Below are positions 59,834 to 64,000 of a DNA stretch of 64,000 nt, piece after piece (position 1 is the first letter of the stretch; each line of letters begins with the position of its first letter). The notes below the pieces were generated by a model. That model had not been told where the DNA came from and made no database searches. It saw nothing but the letters and a program-made list of their open reading frames with translations. A program made the translations under genes and the position numbers. Origin of the DNA: Rhodothermales bacterium (GTDB lineage Bacteria; Bacteroidota; Rhodothermia; Rhodothermales; JAHQVL01); the NCBI GenBank assembly GCA_041391505.1, contig JAWKNW010000024.1, forward strand, positions 1-64,000. Direction: 5' to 3'.

Positions 59834-59880
59834 ATCCTGAATCACGTTCAGGATACGATTCTACCTGAAAGATTTTTCAG
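59834..59880 (-). promoter_or_regulatory. Two hairpins between the CusF-like gene and its neighbour
   Basis: ATCCTGAA-TCACG-TTCAGGAT (59834-59854) and CTGAAA-GATT-TTTCAG (59865-59880) are perfect stems of 8 and 6 bases. They stand between the stop at 59888 and the start of the CusF-like gene and could end one transcript or control the next. Confidence 0.55.
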
Positions 59881-59887
59881 ACAGAAC

Positions 59888-60199
59888 CTAGTTTCTGCGG
59901 TCGTGAAGGTCTTCAAACCAGGAAAGCGGAAGCCCTTCCGAATCGCCGTGAGAGAAATGGTAGGTGGACTGAGCGCCCTGGTGGTTCAGGTAGCGCTGAT
60001 CTTCGCGTATTTCCCGAATGCCGACCGGAATACTTTCGCCTTCCCGCGTCGCATGCCGGCGAATCATGGCGGCATCGCGATCGACGAGGAGCGGTTTTTC
60101 AGGAAAAAAGATACGGCATGCTGTCACCACGACCCAGGTGAGCATGAAAAACAGAATCGGGACAGCGATGATTGCGAATAAGGCAAAAACAGTCAGCAT
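59888..60199 (-). CDS. Small single-pass membrane protein, unknown
   Basis: A 103-residue protein with an N-terminal helix (about residues 3-26, TVFALFAIIAVPILFFMLTWVVV) and a charged C-terminal part of about 70 residues (FFPEKPLLVDRDAAMIRRHATREGE). No family recognised. It lies between the oxidase subunit IV gene and the copper protein on the same strand, so an oxidase-associated role is possible. Confidence 0.6.
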   Translation of the reverse strand: MLTVFALFAIIAVPILFFMLTWVVVTACRIFFPEKPLLVDRDAAMIRRHATREGESIPVGIREIREDQRYLNHQGAQSTYHFSHGDSEGLPLSWFEDLHDRRN

Positions 60200-60370
60200 A
60201 AAACACAGAGGGGCCGGAAACCAATCTGGTTATCTTACTGGATTGTAGTTGCTTCCCGGCAATCTTTCAAGGGGCGCTGCAAAATCCCTATCGAGACGAC
60301 GGACAGAAAAGCGATTCGGGGTGACCAGGTATAGTTGACCTACCTTTCGGCCCCGTTGAGGTTCCTAGAC

Positions 60371-60404
60371 AAAAAAGGGCGGAGCGACCGAAATCGCCCC
60401 GCCC
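60371..60404 (-). terminator. Terminator after the caa3 oxidase operon
   Basis: On the minus strand GGGCGGGGCGA pairs with TCGCTCCGCCC (one mismatch) around a TTTCGG loop and runs into six T (60371-60376). It lies 21 bases after the subunit IV stop and ends the subunit II-I-III-IV operon. Confidence 0.88.
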
Positions 60405-60424
60405 TGAATACGTCGTGCCGGTGC

Positions 60425-60832
60425 TCAGTGAGCGGGTGCGGGCGCCTCGTGGCCGGCGGCGGCGGCGTCGCCTCCTTCCAGCGCGCGCTGCTCTTCCTCG
60501 ATGGTATGCTTCCCTACGTTGCCGATATCGCCCCGATAGGCCGTATCGAACAGCGTGAACGTGAGAAACACGATCACAAAGATGCACCCGACCGCAAAGA
60601 TCAGCGCATTGACCCGGTTATCCCACTTCAACGCCATGAAGAACGTCACGACCAGGCCGGCTTTCATGACCGCAATCATGATGGCAAGGGCGATATTGAA
60701 GGGTCCGAGGTCGACGAATTCAGCGGTGAATACCGTGAAAATGGTCAGGAACACAAGTCCGCCGAAGACGGAGAGGAGTAATTTGAGCGGGATGATGTGA
60801 TGTCCATGATCCCCAGCGTGGGCGTGTGCCAT
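60425..60832 (-). CDS. Cytochrome c oxidase subunit IV (CtaF)
   Basis: A 135-residue protein with His-rich start MAHAHAGDHGHHIIPLKLLLSVF and three helices; the sequence LGPFNIALAIMIAVMKAGLVVTFFMALKWD is the signature of prokaryotic subunit IV (CtaF/CyoD-like). The Ala/His-rich tail is extra. Last gene of the caa3 operon, 49 bp after subunit III. Confidence 0.92.
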   Translation of the reverse strand: MAHAHAGDHGHHIIPLKLLLSVFGGLVFLTIFTVFTAEFVDLGPFNIALAIMIAVMKAGLVVTFFMALKWDNRVNALIFAVGCIFVIVFLTFTLFDTAYRGDIGNVGKHTIEEEQRALEGGDAAAAGHEAPAPAH

Positions 60833-60881
60833 AATGCCTGATCGAAGTATACGGGTCCTTGAAAATCTCTGGTGAGTGCGC

Positions 60882-61553
60882 CTAGATGAGGTACATCAAC
60901 GGGAAGAGGAAAATCCAGATGATGTCGACGATGTGCCAGTACAGGCCCGTCAGTTCAACCGGCGTATACCATTCGCTCGAAAAATGACCGCGTGCCGCGC
61001 GGATGGCCAGCCAGGTCATCAGGATCATCCCGACGAGCACGTGAACGCCGTGGATGCCGGTCATGATGAAATAGATGCTGAAGAACTGCGGTGCGTACGG
61101 AATCGCCAGCTCGTGGCTGGCATAGTGCGCGCCCGGGAAGATGCCGTGCTCGAACTTGCTGGTGTATTCGATATACTTCACGACCATGAAGACGCCGGCC
61201 AGCAACACCGTGACCACGAGGTTCGTGACGAGCAGCTTGCGATTGTTCAGCTGGGCGAAGTGAATCGCCATGGCTACCGTCAACGACGACGCGAGCAGCA
61301 CGAGCGTGTTGAGGCCGCCGAGGCGCCAGTCGAGCAGCTTGCTCGCCGCGTCGAACACGTCCGGATGCCATACGCGGTACACCGTGTAGGCCACGAACAT
61401 GCCGCTGAAGAGCAGGATTTCCGTGATGAGGAAAAGCCACATGCCCATTTTTGCCGCGTCGAACTGTTGCTCCGACGTGACGAAATGGTGCTGCAGGTGC
61501 GCGGGGTGCGCCGACTCAGCGTGACCGCTGCCTACGGTTGAAGTGGTTGCCAT
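60882..61553 (-). CDS. ctaE: Cytochrome c oxidase subunit III (CtaE)
   Basis: A 223-residue protein with five helices (the two-helix-shorter bacterial form). FDAAKMGMWLFLITEILLFSGMFVAYTVYR and HASHELAIPYAPQFFSIYFIMTGIHGVHVLVGMI are conserved, including the Glu of TEILLF and His residues of GIHGxHV. It stabilises subunit I and its proton channel. Sits between subunits I and IV. Confidence 0.94.
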   Translation of the reverse strand: MATTSTVGSGHAESAHPAHLQHHFVTSEQQFDAAKMGMWLFLITEILLFSGMFVAYTVYRVWHPDVFDAASKLLDWRLGGLNTLVLLASSLTVAMAIHFAQLNNRKLLVTNLVVTVLLAGVFMVVKYIEYTSKFEHGIFPGAHYASHELAIPYAPQFFSIYFIMTGIHGVHVLVGMILMTWLAIRAARGHFSSEWYTPVELTGLYWHIVDIIWIFLFPLMYLI

Positions 61554-61618
61554 GTGTCTGTTTGGGCTAGGAGTCGCCGGCGGGCCGGCTACGGTAAAAA
61601 CAAGATCCCTGAATCGGC

Positions 61619-63313
<1,695 letters not shown>

Positions 63314-63371
63314 GAGTGTTTCTCGTGTGGCAGTCTTGCTAATTCACGCGCGGGCGACCCTGTCACCGGCG

Positions 63372-64000
63372 TCACTTCTGCTCGCTGATAAACGCGATCA
63401 GGGCCGAAATCTGGCGCTCGTCGAGGCTCGAATAACTCGCCGGCATGATCGGATTGAAGCCCTGGACGACCTTGGCCGTCGGATTCAGAATCGATTCACG
63501 GAGGTAGTTCTCATCGGCCGTGAGCGACGTCCCGTCGGCGAAGGTGCGCGACCGGCCCATCAGGCCTTTGAACGTCGGCGCGATGACCTGCGTGCCGTCG
63601 ATCGAGTGGCAGGTGAAACAGGCCTGCTGCTGATAGAGGGTGGCGCCGTATTCGGGAAGGGGCATGTCGTCGAAATTGCCGCCGCCCGATTCCACCCATT
63701 CGGTAAACTCCTCCTGCGGGAGCACGATCACCTTGGCGAGCATGCCGGAGTGCTGCGTGCCGCAATATTCCGTACAGAAGACCTGTTTCTCGCCTTCGGT
63801 CGTGGCATTGAACCAGACCGAGGTGTACCGATTCGGCATCACGTCTTGCTTGACCCGGAAGGTGGGCACGAAGAAGCTATGGAGTACGTCTTCGCTGCTC
63901 ATCACGAGGCGCACGTTGCGGCCGACGGGTACACGCAGTTCACCGGTGGCGCGGGTGCCGTTGGGGTATTCGAATTCCCACAGCCATTTTTTGGCGCGGA
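63372..64000 (-). CDS. ctaC: Cytochrome c oxidase subunit II with cytochrome c domain (partial)
   Basis: The gene runs off the right edge, so its N-terminal membrane part is missing; the frame is open to the end. The CuA site is complete: DVLHSFFVPTF, then FCTEYCGTQHSGMLAKV. A fused class I cytochrome c follows with QQACFTCHSID (CxxCH) and axial Met in FNPIMPASY. The fusion makes this a caa3-type enzyme. Stop 63372-63374; subunit I starts 58 bp further on. Confidence 0.94.
   Translation of the reverse strand, partial: RAKKWLWEFEYPNGTRATGELRVPVGRNVRLVMSSEDVLHSFFVPTFRVKQDVMPNRYTSVWFNATTEGEKQVFCTEYCGTQHSGMLAKVIVLPQEEFTEWVESGGGNFDDMPLPEYGATLYQQQACFTCHSIDGTQVIAPTFKGLMGRSRTFADGTSLTADENYLRESILNPTAKVVQGFNPIMPASYSSLDERQISALIAFISEQK

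Overview
The window looks like a G+C-rich chromosome of a Rhodothermota / Bacteroidota-type bacterium (order Rhodothermales is my best guess). The signs are type IX secretion (T9SS) sorting domains of the 'YPNPFNPSTT' kind, PorV/PorQ-like barrels, a bacillithiol gene (bshA), the Bacteroidota neighbourhood coaD-rsmD-DUF3822, a YbeY whose third metal ligand is Asp, and an A2-type caa3 oxidase with a YSHP motif like that of Rhodothermus. These identifications come from reading motifs; no database search was run. I saw no tRNA, rRNA or CRISPR array.

Layout. 1-1210: end of a cytochrome c maturation operon (ccmD-like, a Cys-type ccmE) and a DUF1499 gene. 1211-4447: an accessory segment bounded by the intact DUF1499 gene and a DUF1499 pseudogene. 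It holds a higBA toxin-antitoxin pair with a readable promoter and operator, a broken T9SS cargo gene, and an AT-rich secreted-protein gene. 4448-18014 (minus strand): DoxX-like protein, mgtE, ksgA, a VWA protein, a TPR protein, a DUF2157/DUF4401/GDYXXLXY/bioY operon, metH and an alpha/beta hydrolase. 18064-23664: a GH3 hydrolase diverging from a CPBP protease and a GH13 lipoprotein, then a three-copy tandem repeat that starts inside the last codons of the GH13 gene. 23812-28411 (minus): a four-gene envelope operon (Ig-like lipoprotein, T9SS-tagged beta-propeller, two PorV/PorQ-like barrels) threaded with REP-like repeats. 28580-36814: site-2 protease, aminotransferase, coaD-rsmD-DUF3822-pilin-like operon, then pdxJ-era converging with pdxB. 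37102-41803: SleB-like hydrolase, outer-membrane barrel, bshA with an overlapping kinase-like gene, DUF6404. 41938-48685: DUF5916 barrel, MBL hydrolase, metallophosphatase, LptF/LptG permease, rsmI. 48884-54122: DUF2723 membrane protein, cold-shock gene with a perfect sigma70-type promoter, unknown protein, ybeY, hpf. 54307-58272: metF, nucleoside phosphorylase-like protein, DUF420, cheV, azurin. 58320-64000 (minus): heme A synthase, CusF-like copper protein and the caa3 oxidase subunits IV, III, I and II.

How the genes connect. Ccm genes at one end and caa3/heme A/copper genes at the other serve aerobic respiration. metH, metF and a nucleosidase-like gene form a methionine/methyl cycle. pdxJ and pdxB belong to the DXP-dependent vitamin B6 route and sit near a PLP aminotransferase. 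Several genes serve ribosome maturation (ksgA, rsmD, rsmI, era, ybeY, hpf).

The most unusual items are: the kinase-like gene fused by overlap to bshA; the tandem array after the GH13 gene; REP-like elements that share outer ends but carry different internal hairpins, some reaching into gene starts; intergenic inverted repeats built of reiterated short words; the DUF1499-bounded accessory segment; and the cold-shock control region.
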